A stretch of 64,000 nucleotides of DNA, from the NCBI RefSeq assembly GCF_030817315.1, contig NZ_JAUSZF010000001.1:2278501-2342500 (forward strand), written 5' to 3'. This DNA comes from Sphingomonas faeni. GTDB taxonomy: Bacteria; Pseudomonadota; Alphaproteobacteria; Sphingomonadales; Sphingomonadaceae. The number at the start of each line of letters is the position of its first letter. Positions within the stretch are counted from its first letter, which is position 1. The notes below the pieces were generated by a model. It did no database searches and was not told where the DNA came from. It saw only the letters and a list, made by a program, of their open reading frames with translations. The translations under genes and the position numbers were made by a program. This document shows positions 45,285 to 53,644 of the stretch, one piece after another.

Positions 45285-45310
45285 GGGCCCGGTGGAAACG
45301 CCGGGCCCTT
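45285..45310 (+). terminator. Hairpin terminator
   Basis: GGGCCCGG, eight-base loop, CCGGGCCC then TT; a perfect eight-pair stem 23 bases after the glycine-zipper gene 2 stop. It may also serve the facing gene at 45317. Confidence 0.7.
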
Positions 45311-45316
45311 GCTGCG

Positions 45317-45538
45317 TCAGATTATGCCGCCGCCGAGGCTCAGGCGGATCGCGAAGATGATGATCAGGACGATGTTGAGGTTGCGGCCGCCGTTGCTCGA
45401 CGAGAGCGCGCCGACGGCTGCACCGACGATGCCGATCGGAATGACGAGCCAGTTCATCCAGCCGAGCAGCGGAATGAAGGCGACGAGGCCGAGCACCAGA
45501 GTGACGAGGCCGATGAGGATCGAGGCGATGTTCAGCAT
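45317..45538 (-). CDS. Small two- to three-helix membrane protein
   Basis: A 73-residue, very hydrophobic protein: helix one about residues 5-24, a second about 27-45 (WLVIPIGIVGAAVGALSSS) and a short third at 54-70. It has only a few charged residues. Not recognised, although short proteins with this I-G-I-x-G-A-A-x-G-A-L-S-S pattern are, from memory, common in sphingomonads. It converges on the glycine-zipper gene and is divergent from the broken gene that begins at 45542. Confidence 0.65.
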   Translation of the reverse strand: MLNIASILIGLVTLVLGLVAFIPLLGWMNWLVIPIGIVGAAVGALSSSNGGRNLNIVLIIIFAIRLSLGGGII

Positions 45539-45541
45539 GGC

Positions 45542-46272
45542 GTGAACATGGCGAGTTGCAGGGGTTGGGACAAGTCTTCGGGTATGTGGCGGAGTCTTAC
45601 GATCCTCCCTTGGCGGAGGAAGGTTACGAAAGAGGAGAACACGGAACCGGCGTTTCCCTTACCTCCCCCTCCCTCTGGCAGGGGCCAGCCACCTCCCCCT
45701 GGCGGGGGAGGATTGCCGCGGCTTGCGCAATCGTCGAATACCGATGCGGTGCGTCCGCCTACCCCGCCCGAGAGCGGGGCGGTCCCCGATAGCGCGCTCG
45801 CGGCGGATCCCATCGATGCGAAGACGTTGAAGCGCGCGCCGGCGGCATCGCACGACTGTCCGGAATGCAAAGCGGCGGACGACGCATTGACGCTGGGGGC
45901 GCTGGCGGCACGGCCGAAGACGCCGGACGCGGGGGCCTGTGCGCAGAAGATCGGGTATTCGGCGAGGTGGGCGAACCGGTCGCCGGCGGACCTGCCGCTG
46001 TATCCGGCGGCGCGGCTGACAGAGGCTGCGGGGGCGGATCGGGACGGGTGCCGGCTGCGCGTGGTGAGTTTTGCCAGCGCTGCGCCGATGCAGAAGATGC
46101 TCGACTGGTATTTTACGAAGGCGACGACGGCTGGGTATTCGACGGGCATAGCAGTGACGGCAGGCAGCATGTGCTGGGCGGGGTTCGGGGGAACGACGCT
46201 TATGTGGTGTATGTGACGGCGCGGGCTGGTGGTGGGAGCGATGAGGATTTGGTTTCCAACGCTGGGGGGTGA
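45542..46272 (+). pseudogene. Frameshifted gene with repeat DNA at its 5' end
   Basis: The recognisable part runs from about 45790 in one frame (DCPECKAADDALTLGALAAR, ADLPLYPAARLTEAAGADRD, SAAPMQKMLDWYFTKATTAG). It changes frame near 46142-46147, where the next frame continues sensibly with HSSDGRQHVLGGVRGNDAYV and VYVTARAGGGSDEDLV to a stop at 46272. One G missing from the run GACGGGCAT would explain it. The first 60 or so codons after GTG 45542 are mostly a degenerate family D repeat, and no signal peptide is left. The intact protein would be about 200 residues of unknown function. A sequencing error at the G run cannot be excluded. Confidence 0.6.
45655..45712. repeat. Family D-like palindrome in the broken gene
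   Basis: TACCTCCCCCTCCCTCTGGC and AGGGGCCAGCCACCTCCCCC, then TGGCGGGGGAGGATT: a shortened, diverged relative of the 17107-17222 element. Confidence 0.6.
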
Positions 46273-46303
46273 GTTGTTCCGCGAGATCCCGTTTATCCAG
46301 GCG

Positions 46304-46413
46304 CACCACCCCGGCGGAGGCCGGGGCCCAATTGGGGAACGTCGCTAACTGAGGGCAGTCCTTCGTTACTGCGACCTTTCCAATTGGGCCTCGGCCTTCG
46401 CCGGGGTGGTGCC
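46304..46413. repeat. Family C intergenic palindrome, copy 3
   Basis: CACCACCCCGGCGGAGGCCG with GGGCCCAATTGGGGAACGTC on the left; CCAATTGGGCCTCGGCCTTC and GCCGGGGTGGTG on the right. Confidence 0.9.
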
Positions 46414-46440
46414 GATTGGGGGTGACTCCCCCTCCCTCTC

Positions 46441-46500
46441 CTTGTTCTCCCGCGAAGGCGGGAGTCCAGGCTGGGTCCCCGCCTTCGCGGGAGAACAAGG
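46441..46500. repeat. Family B intergenic palindrome, copy 3
   Basis: CTTGTTCTCCCGCGAAGGCG opposite CGCCTTCGCGGGAGAACAAG, exact over 20 bases per arm; the centre is GGAGTCCAGGCTGGGTCCC. Confidence 0.93.
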
Positions 46501-46576
46501 AGAGTGCGCGAGGGTGGTTCGCACCCCTCTCCAACCGCACCTTTCCGTTTTGCCCGATTCACGCTAGGGCGCGGGG

Positions 46577-46951
46577 ATGCTTCCCCTTCTCTACGTCATG
46601 GTCGGTGGTGCGGTCGGTTCCGGCGCGCGCTATCTGACGGGTAGTGCGATGACGTCGCTGCTCGGGCCCGACTATCCCTTCGGGACGCTGGCGGTGAACA
46701 TCGTCGGCGGGTTGCTGATGGGCGTGCTCGTCGGCGTGCTGGCGCGGAACAGCGCGTCGGACAACTGGCGCCTGTTGCTCGCGGTCGGCGTGCTTGGGGG
46801 ATTCACGACCTTTTCGGCGTTCTCGCTGGAGGTCGTCACGATGATCGAGCGAGGCGCATTCGGCGTCGCGCTCGGGTATGTTTTGGTGTCGGTGATCGGT
46901 TCGGTCGCCGCGTTGTTCGCGGGTCTCTCCGCAGTAAGGGCCGTCGCATGA
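46577..46951 (+). CDS. crcB: Fluoride ion channel CrcB/Fluc
   Basis: A 124-residue fluoride exporter that works as an antiparallel dimer in the inner membrane. Four helices; GGAVGSGARYLTGSAM in the first, FPFGTLAVN-like YPFGTLAVNIVGGLLMG in the second, and GGFTTFSAFSLEV in the break of the third, whose phenylalanines line the pore. The stop overlaps the pseudouridine synthase start by four bases (ATGA), so the two are co-translated. Confidence 0.96.
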   Translation: MLPLLYVMVGGAVGSGARYLTGSAMTSLLGPDYPFGTLAVNIVGGLLMGVLVGVLARNSASDNWRLLLAVGVLGGFTTFSAFSLEVVTMIERGAFGVALGYVLVSVIGSVAALFAGLSAVRAVA

Positions 46952-48243
46952 CTGCGGGCAAAAGCGATAGCGATATGGGTTTCCGCGAGTTCAACGTCGG
47001 GTTCGACGATGACGGCATCCGGCTGGACCGGTGGTTCAAGCGGCATCTGCCCGATACGAGCTACACCACGGTCGCGATGTGGGCGCGCACCGGGCAGCTG
47101 CGCGTCGACGGCGCGCGCGCGACCCCGGGCGACCGGATCGCGGCGGGCCAGATGCTCCGCGTACCGCCGCCCGAGGCCGACAAGGCCGCCGCCGACCCGG
47201 ACAAGCCCAAGCGCGTCCGCGAACGTGTGATCCTGTCCGACGAGGAAACCGAGCTGGCGCAGGGCATGGTCATCCACAAGGATTTCCAGGCGTTCGTGCT
47301 GAACAAACCGCCGGGCCTCGCCACGCAGGGCGGGACCAAGACGACGCAGCATGTCGACGGGCTGCTGGATGCGCTCCAGTACGACAACGAGGGTCGGCCG
47401 AAGCTGGTCCACCGGCTCGACAAGGATACGTCGGGTGCGCTGCTGGTCGCGCGCACGTCGCGGGCTGCGGCCTTTTTTGCCAAGGCGTTCTCGGGGCGGA
47501 CTGCGCGGAAAGTCTATTGGGCGCTGGTGGTCGACGTGCCGTCGATCGAGGACGGCATGATCGAGCTGCCGATCGCCAAGCAGCCGGGCACCGGTGGCGA
47601 GAAGATGCACATCGACGAGGCCGAGGGCGCACCGGCGCGGACGCGGTACCGCGTGATCGAGCGTGCGGGCAACCGCGCGGCGTGGGTCGAGTTGCAGCCG
47701 TTTACGGGGCGGACGCACCAGTTGCGCGTGCATATGGCGGCGATCGGGCATCCGATCGTCGGTGACGGCAAGTATGGCGGCGCGGCGGCGTTCCTGACCG
47801 GCGGCATTTCGCGGAAAATGCATCTGCATGCGCGGCGGATCAAGGTGGATCATCCGGATGGCGGGTCGATCGACGTGACGGCTGGGTTGCCTACGCATTT
47901 CGAGGAGAGCCTGAAGCAATTGGGCTTCGAGGAGTCGCTGGGCGATGCGCTGGTGCTCGACGAGAAGACCGCACCGACGCGCGAGCAGGTGAAGTCGCGG
48001 GCCAAGGCGCATGCGAAATCGGTGCGGAAGGAGCGTCGTGGGGAGCGGCGTGGGCGCGGGGTCGTCGAGGACAAGAAGGTGGCTGCCAAGCCGGGGGCGC
48101 CTAAGACGGGTGGGCCTCGGACCGGGGCTGGGTCGAAGTTCGGCGCGCCTCGGAGCGGGCCTCGGGTCGAGGGGGCCAAGCCGACTGGGCGGGGACGTCC
48201 GGGTGGGGCTGGGAAGCCTCGGACTGGTCCTGGGGCTCGGTGA
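46948..48243 (+). CDS. RluC/RluD-type pseudouridine synthase with basic tail
   Basis: A 431-residue RNA pseudouridine synthase. The S4 domain covers about residues 10-75 (RLDRWFKRHLPDTSYTTVAM). The catalytic domain has HRLDKDTSGALLVAR with catalytic D158, RKVYWALV, and LQPFTGRTHQLRVHMAAIGH. After about residue 320 comes a tail of roughly 110 residues very rich in K, R, G and P with no fold, which might bind RNA or ribosomes. RluC and RluD modify 23S rRNA; which site is modified here cannot be said. Start codon overlaps crcB; M10 is an alternative. Confidence 0.93.
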   Translation: MTAGKSDSDMGFREFNVGFDDDGIRLDRWFKRHLPDTSYTTVAMWARTGQLRVDGARATPGDRIAAGQMLRVPPPEADKAAADPDKPKRVRERVILSDEETELAQGMVIHKDFQAFVLNKPPGLATQGGTKTTQHVDGLLDALQYDNEGRPKLVHRLDKDTSGALLVARTSRAAAFFAKAFSGRTARKVYWALVVDVPSIEDGMIELPIAKQPGTGGEKMHIDEAEGAPARTRYRVIERAGNRAAWVELQPFTGRTHQLRVHMAAIGHPIVGDGKYGGAAAFLTGGISRKMHLHARRIKVDHPDGGSIDVTAGLPTHFEESLKQLGFEESLGDALVLDEKTAPTREQVKSRAKAHAKSVRKERRGERRGRGVVEDKKVAAKPGAPKTGGPRTGAGSKFGAPRSGPRVEGAKPTGRGRPGGAGKPRTGPGAR

Positions 48244-48263
48244 CGCCTATCGGGTGACGCGTG

Positions 48264-48328
48264 CCCTCACCCTTCCCAAGGCCGAGTGGCCGCGGGCCCC
48301 TTCCCTCTCCCCCGGGGGAGAGAGGGAG
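48264..48328. repeat. Family E-like repeat, copy 2
   Basis: CCCTCACCCTTCCCAAGGCC, then GGGCCCCTTCCCTCTCCCCC and GGGGAGAGAGGG: the right part of the element found at 53645-53794. Confidence 0.75.
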
Positions 48329-48380
48329 ACTTGGAGGCAGTGACGGGATTGAGAAGCTGACGGTCGCCCGGCCTCTTACT

Positions 48381-48486
48381 CCACCCCGGCGAAGGCCGGG
48401 GCCCAATTGGAAAGGTCGGAGTAACGGAGCGTTGTCCTTCGTTAGCGACGTCCCCCAATTGGGCCCCGGCCTTCGCCGGGGTGGTT
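48381..48486. repeat. Family C intergenic palindrome, copy 4
   Basis: CCACCCCGGCGAAGGCCGGG and GCCCAATTGGAAAGGTC on the left, CGTCCCCCAATTGGGCCCCG and GCCTTCGCCGGGGTGG on the right; includes GTAACGGAGCG and CGTTAGCGACG in the centre. Confidence 0.93.
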
Positions 48487-48511
48487 TGAATGATTGGACG
48501 TCGTCCGACTC

Positions 48512-48595
48512 TAGTTCCCCCGCGAAGGCGGGGGTCCAGGGACCATGATCGTAGTGCTGCTTGATTCCTGGGCCCCCGCCTGCGCGGGGGAACTA
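48512..48595. repeat. Family B intergenic palindrome, copy 4
   Basis: TAGTTCCCCCGCGAAGGCGG opposite CCGCCTGCGCGGGGGAACTA with about 40 bases between. Confidence 0.92.
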
Positions 48596-48609
48596 GTGTA
48601 GATCGCGCC

Positions 48610-49104
48610 TTACTTCAGCCACCCTAGCAGCAACCGCCGCACACCTTCGGTCACCGTTCCGAACACCATGTGCGACGTCGCGCTATACAGATGCGTGGTC
48701 GGCGACGTCTTCCACGGCGCATCGCCGAGCCCTGCCGCCGGAACCGCCGTCTCGTCGAGCAAAGCCGTCGTCACCGCCGCGAACGCCGTCCCGAACCCCG
48801 CCGTCACCGTCGGCCGGTATTCCGCCACCACCGCGTAGGCGACTCCCAGCCCTGCCCCGAGAGCGTAATGTACGACCTGTCCGGCGATCGGCTTGCGATC
48901 TTCGGGGATCTCATGCCCGACCACGACCTGCGACACCTTGTCCGCCGCCTTCTGCGTCGCGGGTTCCGCATCGCTTTCCGATGAGGACAGCGCGGCGATG
49001 CCGGCCTGGAACAGGTCCATCGCCAACGACGCGGCGAGGCCGGCGACCAGGCCGGCAGCAGCGGCGGCCCGGATGTTCGGGGTGTCGATCGGTGCGTGCG
49101 CCAT
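48610..49104 (-). CDS. DUF1440 (YagU-like) membrane protein
   Basis: A 164-residue inner-membrane protein with a glycine- and alanine-rich first helix (about residues 13-35, AAAAAGLVAGLAASLAMDLF) and further hydrophobic segments at about 80-100 and 105-125. It resembles the DUF1440/YagU group, whose E. coli member has been tied to acid tolerance; the link here is by look and size only. ATG 49104 is preferred to a start 13 codons upstream. It is divergent from the HAD phosphatase gene. Confidence 0.68.
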   Translation of the reverse strand: MAHAPIDTPNIRAAAAAGLVAGLAASLAMDLFQAGIAALSSSESDAEPATQKAADKVSQVVVGHEIPEDRKPIAGQVVHYALGAGLGVAYAVVAEYRPTVTAGFGTAFAAVTTALLDETAVPAAGLGDAPWKTSPTTHLYSATSHMVFGTVTEGVRRLLLGWLK

Positions 49105-49217
49105 CGTCAGTCTCCAGAGGTATCCAGCACGAACCGTTCGCAAACGCGCCCGTTCCGGTTTGGCGTTCCCTCGCGTGCACGCGTGATCTACGGGGCGGGG
49201 ATGCGTTGGAAAATCTC

Positions 49218-49877
49218 ATGACCCGTCTTGCCGTGTTCGATTGCGACGGGACGCTCGTCGACAGCCAGGCGAATATCTGCGTCGCGTGCGAACGGGCGTT
49301 CGAGGGCGCCGGGCTGATCCCGCCGCCTCGAGCGTCCATTCGGCGGATCGTCGGGCTCAGCCTGGTCGAGGCGATGCAGGTCTTGCTGCCGGAGGCGGAC
49401 GAGGCGCTGCACCGGTCGCTCGCCAGCGACTATAAGGGCGCGTTCCATGCGATGCGGGCGAGTGGCGAACTGGCCGACGAGCCGTTGTTCGAGGGGATCG
49501 CCGAGGTGATCGAGACGCTGGCCGACGACGGCTGGATGCTCGGCGTGGCGACGGGGAAGTCGGATCGCGGGCTTGCGCATATCCTTGCCGCGCACGGGAT
49601 CACCGATCGGTTCGTGACGTTGCAGACTGCGGACCGGCATCCGTCGAAGCCCGACCCGGCGATGTTGCTGGCGGCGATCGCGGAGGCCGGCGCGAGCGCG
49701 GAGACGACCGCGATGATCGGCGATACTAGCTTCGACATGGCGATGGCGCGGGCGGCACGGGTGCGGGCGGTCGGGGTCGCTTGGGGGTATCACGCGGTGC
49801 ATGAGTTGTCGGATGCGGGGGCGGACGTCGTCGCGACCGCCGTGCCGGATTTGCTGCGCATGGTGGCGCGGCCATGA
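49218..49877 (+). CDS. HAD-IA hydrolase, phosphoglycolate phosphatase-like
   Basis: A 219-residue haloacid-dehalogenase-type phosphatase. Motif I is VFDCDGTLVDS with nucleophile D8 and acid/base D10; motif II lies at GVATGKSDRG (T), motif III at HPSKPDPAML (K) and motif IV at IGDTSFDMAMARAA. The cap is of the small helical C1 type. Related proteins hydrolyse 2-phosphoglycolate or other small phosphates. The stop overlaps the next small gene by four bases, and a chaperone gene follows, making a probable three-gene operon. Confidence 0.9.
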   Translation: MTRLAVFDCDGTLVDSQANICVACERAFEGAGLIPPPRASIRRIVGLSLVEAMQVLLPEADEALHRSLASDYKGAFHAMRASGELADEPLFEGIAEVIETLADDGWMLGVATGKSDRGLAHILAAHGITDRFVTLQTADRHPSKPDPAMLLAAIAEAGASAETTAMIGDTSFDMAMARAARVRAVGVAWGYHAVHELSDAGADVVATAVPDLLRMVARP

Positions 49878-50089
49878 CCGAGGTGGACAAGGTAGCGCAG
49901 CGGCGCTGGATGGTGCTCGTCGGGATACGACTGGCCGGCGTGGCGGGGGCATTGCTCGGGCTGATTTTGGTGGCGCGCGCGCATGACCTTGCACCGAAAA
50001 TCTTAGGGGTAGCGATCGTATTTTCGGCGCTGCTGATGATCGGACTCGTCCCGCGCAGCCTGGCACATCGCTGGCGGACGCCTGAATGA
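49874..50089 (+). CDS. Small two-helix membrane protein
   Basis: A 71-residue protein, not recognised. Hydrophobic segments at about residues 13-34 and 42-58, basic ends (QRRW and RSLAHRWRTPE). Its ATG overlaps the HAD gene stop, and the ATP12 chaperone gene starts 13 bases later, which argues for a genuine gene. From memory, the order HAD phosphatase, small membrane protein, ATP12 chaperone is usual in sphingomonads. Confidence 0.75.
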   Translation: MTEVDKVAQRRWMVLVGIRLAGVAGALLGLILVARAHDLAPKILGVAIVFSALLMIGLVPRSLAHRWRTPE

Positions 50090-50102
50090 ACGGAATGGGC
50101 GC

Positions 50103-50783
50103 ATGAAGCGGTTCTGGAAAGACGTGGTGATCGATGCCGACCGGGTGGTGACGCTCGACGGCAAGCCGGTGCGGACGCCCGGGCGGCGACCGCTGGCATT
50201 GCCGAGCGATGCGCTGGCCGAGGCGGTGGCGGAGGAATGGCGTGCGGTCGGCGAGACTATCGATCCGCGAACGATGCCGCTGACGGGCTTGGCCAATGCG
50301 GCGACCGATCCAATCGCGAACGATCCCGCGCAGTTCGCCGCGCGGCTGGCGGCGTATGGCGAGAGCGACCTGCTCTGCTACCGCGCTGAGGGACCGCCGT
50401 TGCTGGTCGAGCGGCAGGCAGCATCTTGGGATCCGTTGCTGGCGTGGGCGCGGGGGCGGTACGACGTGACGTTCGCGGTGACGGCGGGCGTGATGCACGT
50501 CGCGCAGCCGGCGGCGACGACTGCTCGGCTGCATGAGGCGGTGGCGGCGTATGACGATTTTCGGCTGGCGGGGTTGTCGCCGGTCGTGACGCTTACCGGG
50601 TCGCTGGTGATCGGGCTGGCGCTGATCGAGGGCGAGATCGATGCGGATGCGGCGTGGGCTGCGGCGGGGATCGACGAGGACTGGTCGGTCGAGATGTGGG
50701 GCGAGGACTGGCAGGCGACTCAGTTGCGGGAATTGAAGCGCAAGGAGTTCGGGGTCGGCGTGGAGTTTCTGGGGCTGCTGTAA
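50103..50783 (+). CDS. ATP12 family F1-ATPase assembly chaperone
   Basis: A 226-residue protein homologous to mitochondrial Atp12, which binds the F1 alpha subunit during ATP synthase assembly. Typical segments: MKRFWKDVVIDADRVVTLDG, the loop LDGKPVRTPGRRPLALPS, EEWRAVGETIDPRTMPLTGL, AYGESDLLCYRAEGP and the C-terminal HEAVAAYDDFRLAGLSPVVT. In alphaproteobacteria it is a free-standing gene, as here. Convergent with gmk, with family A copy 4 between. Confidence 0.92.
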   Translation: MKRFWKDVVIDADRVVTLDGKPVRTPGRRPLALPSDALAEAVAEEWRAVGETIDPRTMPLTGLANAATDPIANDPAQFAARLAAYGESDLLCYRAEGPPLLVERQAASWDPLLAWARGRYDVTFAVTAGVMHVAQPAATTARLHEAVAAYDDFRLAGLSPVVTLTGSLVIGLALIEGEIDADAAWAAAGIDEDWSVEMWGEDWQATQLRELKRKEFGVGVEFLGLL

Positions 50784-50787
50784 TTCG

Positions 50788-50896
50788 CTCCCCTCCCTGG
50801 AAGGGAGGGGTTGGGGGTGGGTCGGCCTGTTGGCTGAAGCACCGGTTCCCAAGCAGCCGACCCACCCCCGGCCCCTCCCTTTCAGGGAGGGGGGAA
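50788..50896. repeat. Family A intergenic palindrome, copy 4
   Basis: CTCCCCTCCCTGGAAGGGAG with GGGTTGGGGGTGGGTCGG on the left; CCGACCCACCCCCGGCCCCT and CCCTTTCAGGGAGGGGGGAA on the right. It sits between the 3' ends of two convergent genes, where it can end both transcripts. Confidence 0.92.
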
Positions 50897-50897
50897 G

Positions 50898-51548
50898 TTA
50901 GCGGGTCAGTCTGCGGATGAAGCCGATCAGGCCGGTCTGGCGCGAGCGCTTCAGGCGTTCCGCGGCCAGGATCGTCTTCACGCCGCGGATGCAGCTGTCG
51001 ACGTCGTCGTTGACCAGAACGTAATCATAGCCGTCCCAGTGGCTGACTTCGTTGGCCGCGCGCGACATGCGGGCTTCGATCACTTCGGTCGAGTCGGTGC
51101 CGCGGCTGGTGAGGCGGCGGTGGAGTTCCTCCATCGATGGCGGGAAGATGAAGACGCGGACGACGTCGCCGCCGGCGATCTGGAACAGCTGTTGCGCGCC
51201 CTGCCAGTCGATGTCGAACAGGACGTCCTTGCCGGCGGCCAGCATCTCCTCGACCTGCGCGCGCGGCGTGCCGTAGCGGTGGTTGAAGACGTGCGCCCAT
51301 TCGAGGAATTCGTCCTTCGCGACCATGTCGCGAAAGCCCTCGAGATCGGTGAAATGGTAATCCTTGCCGTCGACTTCGCCGGGTCGCATCGACCGCGTTG
51401 TGACCGAGACCGACATCTCCAGCTCGTGCTCGTCCGCGAGCAATCTGCGCGCGATGGTCGACTTGCCGGCACCGGACGGCGAGGACAGGACGAACAGGAC
51501 TCCGCGGCGACGGAAACCATGTGGGTCGGACGGAAGTGTGTGGGGCAT
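50898..51548 (-). CDS. gmk: Guanylate kinase
   Basis: Converts GMP to GDP. 216 residues. The P-loop SSPSGAGKST is at about residues 22-31; the GMP-binding part is SVSVTTRSMRPGEVDGKDYH with F-T-D-L-E-G-F following, then DVLFDIDWQGAQQL and the lid RLTSRGTDS. Normal family length. ATG 51548. The two small genes 51621-52030 lie upstream on the same strand, 70 bases away. Very secure. Confidence 0.97.
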   Translation of the reverse strand: MPHTLPSDPHGFRRRGVLFVLSSPSGAGKSTIARRLLADEHELEMSVSVTTRSMRPGEVDGKDYHFTDLEGFRDMVAKDEFLEWAHVFNHRYGTPRAQVEEMLAAGKDVLFDIDWQGAQQLFQIAGGDVVRVFIFPPSMEELHRRLTSRGTDSTEVIEARMSRAANEVSHWDGYDYVLVNDDVDSCIRGVKTILAAERLKRSRQTGLIGFIRRLTR

Positions 51549-51620
51549 GCGCGCCCTTGCCGCGGACTGCGCATGGGCGTCAACCCATGCGCGGCCCGCG
51601 CGAGGTATTACGAAGGCGGA

Positions 51621-51821
51621 TTAATAGCCTGCCTTGCGCGCCTTGTTACGGTCATAGGCCTTCTTGGCTGCATAGCCGCCGCCGAGAACCATGCCGAGCG
51701 GACCCATGCGACGAAGTACGCTCATTGCGACCACGCCCTTGACCGCACCCGAGGTGCCGCCCGAACCGTCGCGACGGCCCATTTCGCGGCCAACCAATGC
51801 GCTGATAATACGTCCGATCAT
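51621..51821 (-). CDS. Small basic membrane-associated protein
   Basis: A 66-residue protein (MIGRIISALVGREMGRRDG at the start; GPLGMVLGGGYAAKKAYDRN near the end). Two short hydrophobic, glycine-rich segments and a basic tail. Not recognised. It overlaps the stop of the 70-residue upstream gene by four bases, so the pair is translationally coupled. Confidence 0.68.
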   Translation of the reverse strand: MIGRIISALVGREMGRRDGSGGTSGAVKGVVAMSVLRRMGPLGMVLGGGYAAKKAYDRNKARKAGY

Positions 51822-52030
51822 GATTTCACCTCTCCGAAAACCTGGTCCTTGAGTTCCGCTGCACCGCGCAGCACTGCCCAGCCGATCGCGTAGGTCACGG
51901 CCATGGGCACGACGATCTTGAGTACGTTGGCAGTGATCGCACCGATGATCGCGCCGTCCGCGTTGCCGTCGTCGCCGCTGAGCGAGTCGATCCCTGCGCC
52001 GATCAGCGCGCCTATGGTCGTTGCGCCCAC
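51818..52030 (-). CDS. Small glycine-rich membrane protein
   Basis: A 70-residue protein, not recognised: MGATTIGALIGAGIDSLSGD (a glycine-zipper-like segment), then a hydrophobic helix at about residues 37-55 (VLKIVVPMAVTYAIGWAVLR) and a charged tail. It forms a two-gene unit with the 66-residue protein by stop-start overlap. Both look like accessory membrane peptides of unknown role. Confidence 0.68.
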   Translation of the reverse strand: MGATTIGALIGAGIDSLSGDDGNADGAIIGAITANVLKIVVPMAVTYAIGWAVLRGAAELKDQVFGEVKS

Positions 52031-52115
52031 GTAATTTCTCCTGCTCGTGTGGCGGGTTAGCGCGCGACGGGCGTTTGGGTTCCCGACTGAGTGGCGCGGT
52101 CACCCCTCCAATTTC

Positions 52116-52185
52116 CGTTCGCCCTGAGCGAAGTCGAAGGGTGTGCCCCAAGCAGGGATGCTTCGACTTCGCTCAGCACGAACGG
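52116..52185. repeat. Family F intergenic palindrome
   Basis: CCGTTCGCCCTGAGCGAAGT then CGAAGG on the left, CTTCGACTTCGCTCAGCACG then AACGG on the right, with GTGTGCCCCAAGCAGGGA between. The only copy in the window. It lies downstream of fumC. Confidence 0.9.
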
Positions 52186-52207
52186 ATTTGGGACGTACGC
52201 ATGCGCG

Positions 52208-53614
52208 TTAGCGGCCGAGCATCGACTCGGGTTTGACGACCCGGTCGAAGGTTTCGGCGTCGACCAAGCCCAGCGCTAGGCCGGCTTCCTTCAGCGTCAG
52301 GCCCTCGGCGTGCGCGTATTTGGCGATCTTGGCGGCAGCATCGTAGCCGATCTCCGGGGCGAGCGCGGTGACCAGCATCAGCGAGCGGTCGAGCAGTTCG
52401 GCGATGCGGCCGCGATTGGGTTCGATGCCGTCGACGCAGCGTTCCGCGAACCCTTCCATCGCGGTGGCGAGCAGGTCGATCGAGCGGAGCACGTTGGCGC
52501 CGATCAGCGGCTTGAAGACGTTCAATTCGAGATGGCCCTGCATGCCGCCGACGGTGACCGCGACGTGGTTGCCCATCACCTGCCCGGCGACCATCGTCAG
52601 CATCTCGCACTGGGTGGGATTGACCTTGCCCGGCATGATCGAGCTGCCGGGCTCGTTCGCGGGGAGGTCGATCTCGCCGAAGCCGCAGCGAGGGCCGGAG
52701 CCCAGGAGGCGGATGTCGTTGGCGATCTTGGTCAGCGCGACCGCGAGCGTGTTGAGCGTGCCCGAGAGGTGGACGAGCGGGTCGTTCGACGCGAGTGCTT
52801 CGAACTTGTTGCGCGCGCTGACGAACGGCAGGCCGGTTATTTTGGCGAGTTCCGCCGCGATCGCGTCGCCGAAGCCGGCGGGGGCGTTGAGGCCGGTGCC
52901 GACCGCGGTGCCGCCCTGTGCGAGGATGACCATGCCGTGGCTGATCGCGGGCTCGATGCGGTGACGGCAGCGGTAGAGCTGGTTCGCGTAGCCGGAGAAT
53001 TCCTGCCCGAGCGTCAGCGGCGTCGCGTCCTGCAGGTGCGTGCGGCCAATCTTGACGATGTCGTCCCAAGCGTTGGCCTTGGCGTCGAGCGCCGCGTGGA
53101 GCTTGTCGAGCGCGGGGATCAGGCGGTGGGTCGTGGCGATGGCGGCGGCGATGTGCAGGGCGGTTGGGAAGCTGTCGTTGGACGACTGGCTCATGTTGAC
53201 GTGGTCGTTGGGGTGGACCGGCGACTTGCCGCCGCGGGCGCCGGTGAGGACCTCGTTGGCGCGGCCGGCGATGACCTCGTTCGCGTTCATGTTCGACTGC
53301 GTGCCGCTGCCGGTCTGCCAAATGACGAGGGGGAACTGGTCGTCGAGCTTGCCGTCGATGACTTCCTGCGCGGCGGAGTCGATCGCGGCGGCGATTTTCT
53401 CGTCGAGTCCATGCGAGCGATTTACGCGGGCGGCGGCTTGTTTGACGAGGGCGAGCGCGTGGACGATCTCGATCGGCATGCGTTCGCGGGAGGCGAAGGG
53501 GAAGTTTTCGATCGAGCGTTCGGTTTGGGCGCCCCAATAGGCGTCGGCGGGGACTTCGATCGGGCCGATCGTGTCGGTTTCTGTGCGGGTGGTTTCTGGG
53601 CGGGTTTGGGTCAT
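52208..53614 (-). CDS. fumC: Class II fumarate hydratase (fumarase C)
   Basis: An iron-free TCA-cycle enzyme interconverting fumarate and malate. 468 residues. Diagnostic segments: [20 protein letters not shown] at the N-terminus, the substrate site [34 protein letters not shown], and the signature loop [16 protein letters not shown] with the catalytic serine. Single gene, flanked by repeats: family F on the 3' side and family E before the start. Confidence 0.97.
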   Translation of the reverse strand: MTQTRPETTRTETDTIGPIEVPADAYWGAQTERSIENFPFASRERMPIEIVHALALVKQAAARVNRSHGLDEKIAAAIDSAAQEVIDGKLDDQFPLVIWQTGSGTQSNMNANEVIAGRANEVLTGARGGKSPVHPNDHVNMSQSSNDSFPTALHIAAAIATTHRLIPALDKLHAALDAKANAWDDIVKIGRTHLQDATPLTLGQEFSGYANQLYRCRHRIEPAISHGMVILAQGGTAVGTGLNAPAGFGDAIAAELAKITGLPFVSARNKFEALASNDPLVHLSGTLNTLAVALTKIANDIRLLGSGPRCGFGEIDLPANEPGSSIMPGKVNPTQCEMLTMVAGQVMGNHVAVTVGGMQGHLELNVFKPLIGANVLRSIDLLATAMEGFAERCVDGIEPNRGRIAELLDRSLMLVTALAPEIGYDAAAKIAKYAHAEGLTLKEAGLALGLVDAETFDRVVKPESMLGR

Positions 53615-53644
53615 GGGGGGAGAACCTTCCGGGGCGTGTGCTGG

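Larger units (their letters stand above)
46273..46576. other. Repeat-filled gap before crcB
   Basis: About 300 bases made up mainly of family C copy 3 and family B copy 3. The last 75 bases before crcB must carry its promoter; I looked for a fluoride riboswitch there and did not see one. Confidence 0.6.
48244..48609. other. Repeat-filled gap, no gene
   Basis: About 365 bases between convergent genes holding a short family E relative (48264-48328), family C copy 4 and family B copy 4, one after another. No coding frame is supported. Confidence 0.65.

Noticed and set aside
46502-46576. Possible fluoride riboswitch before crcB
   Set aside because: The short leader lacks the conserved core and is bounded by a repeat; I see no fitting fold.
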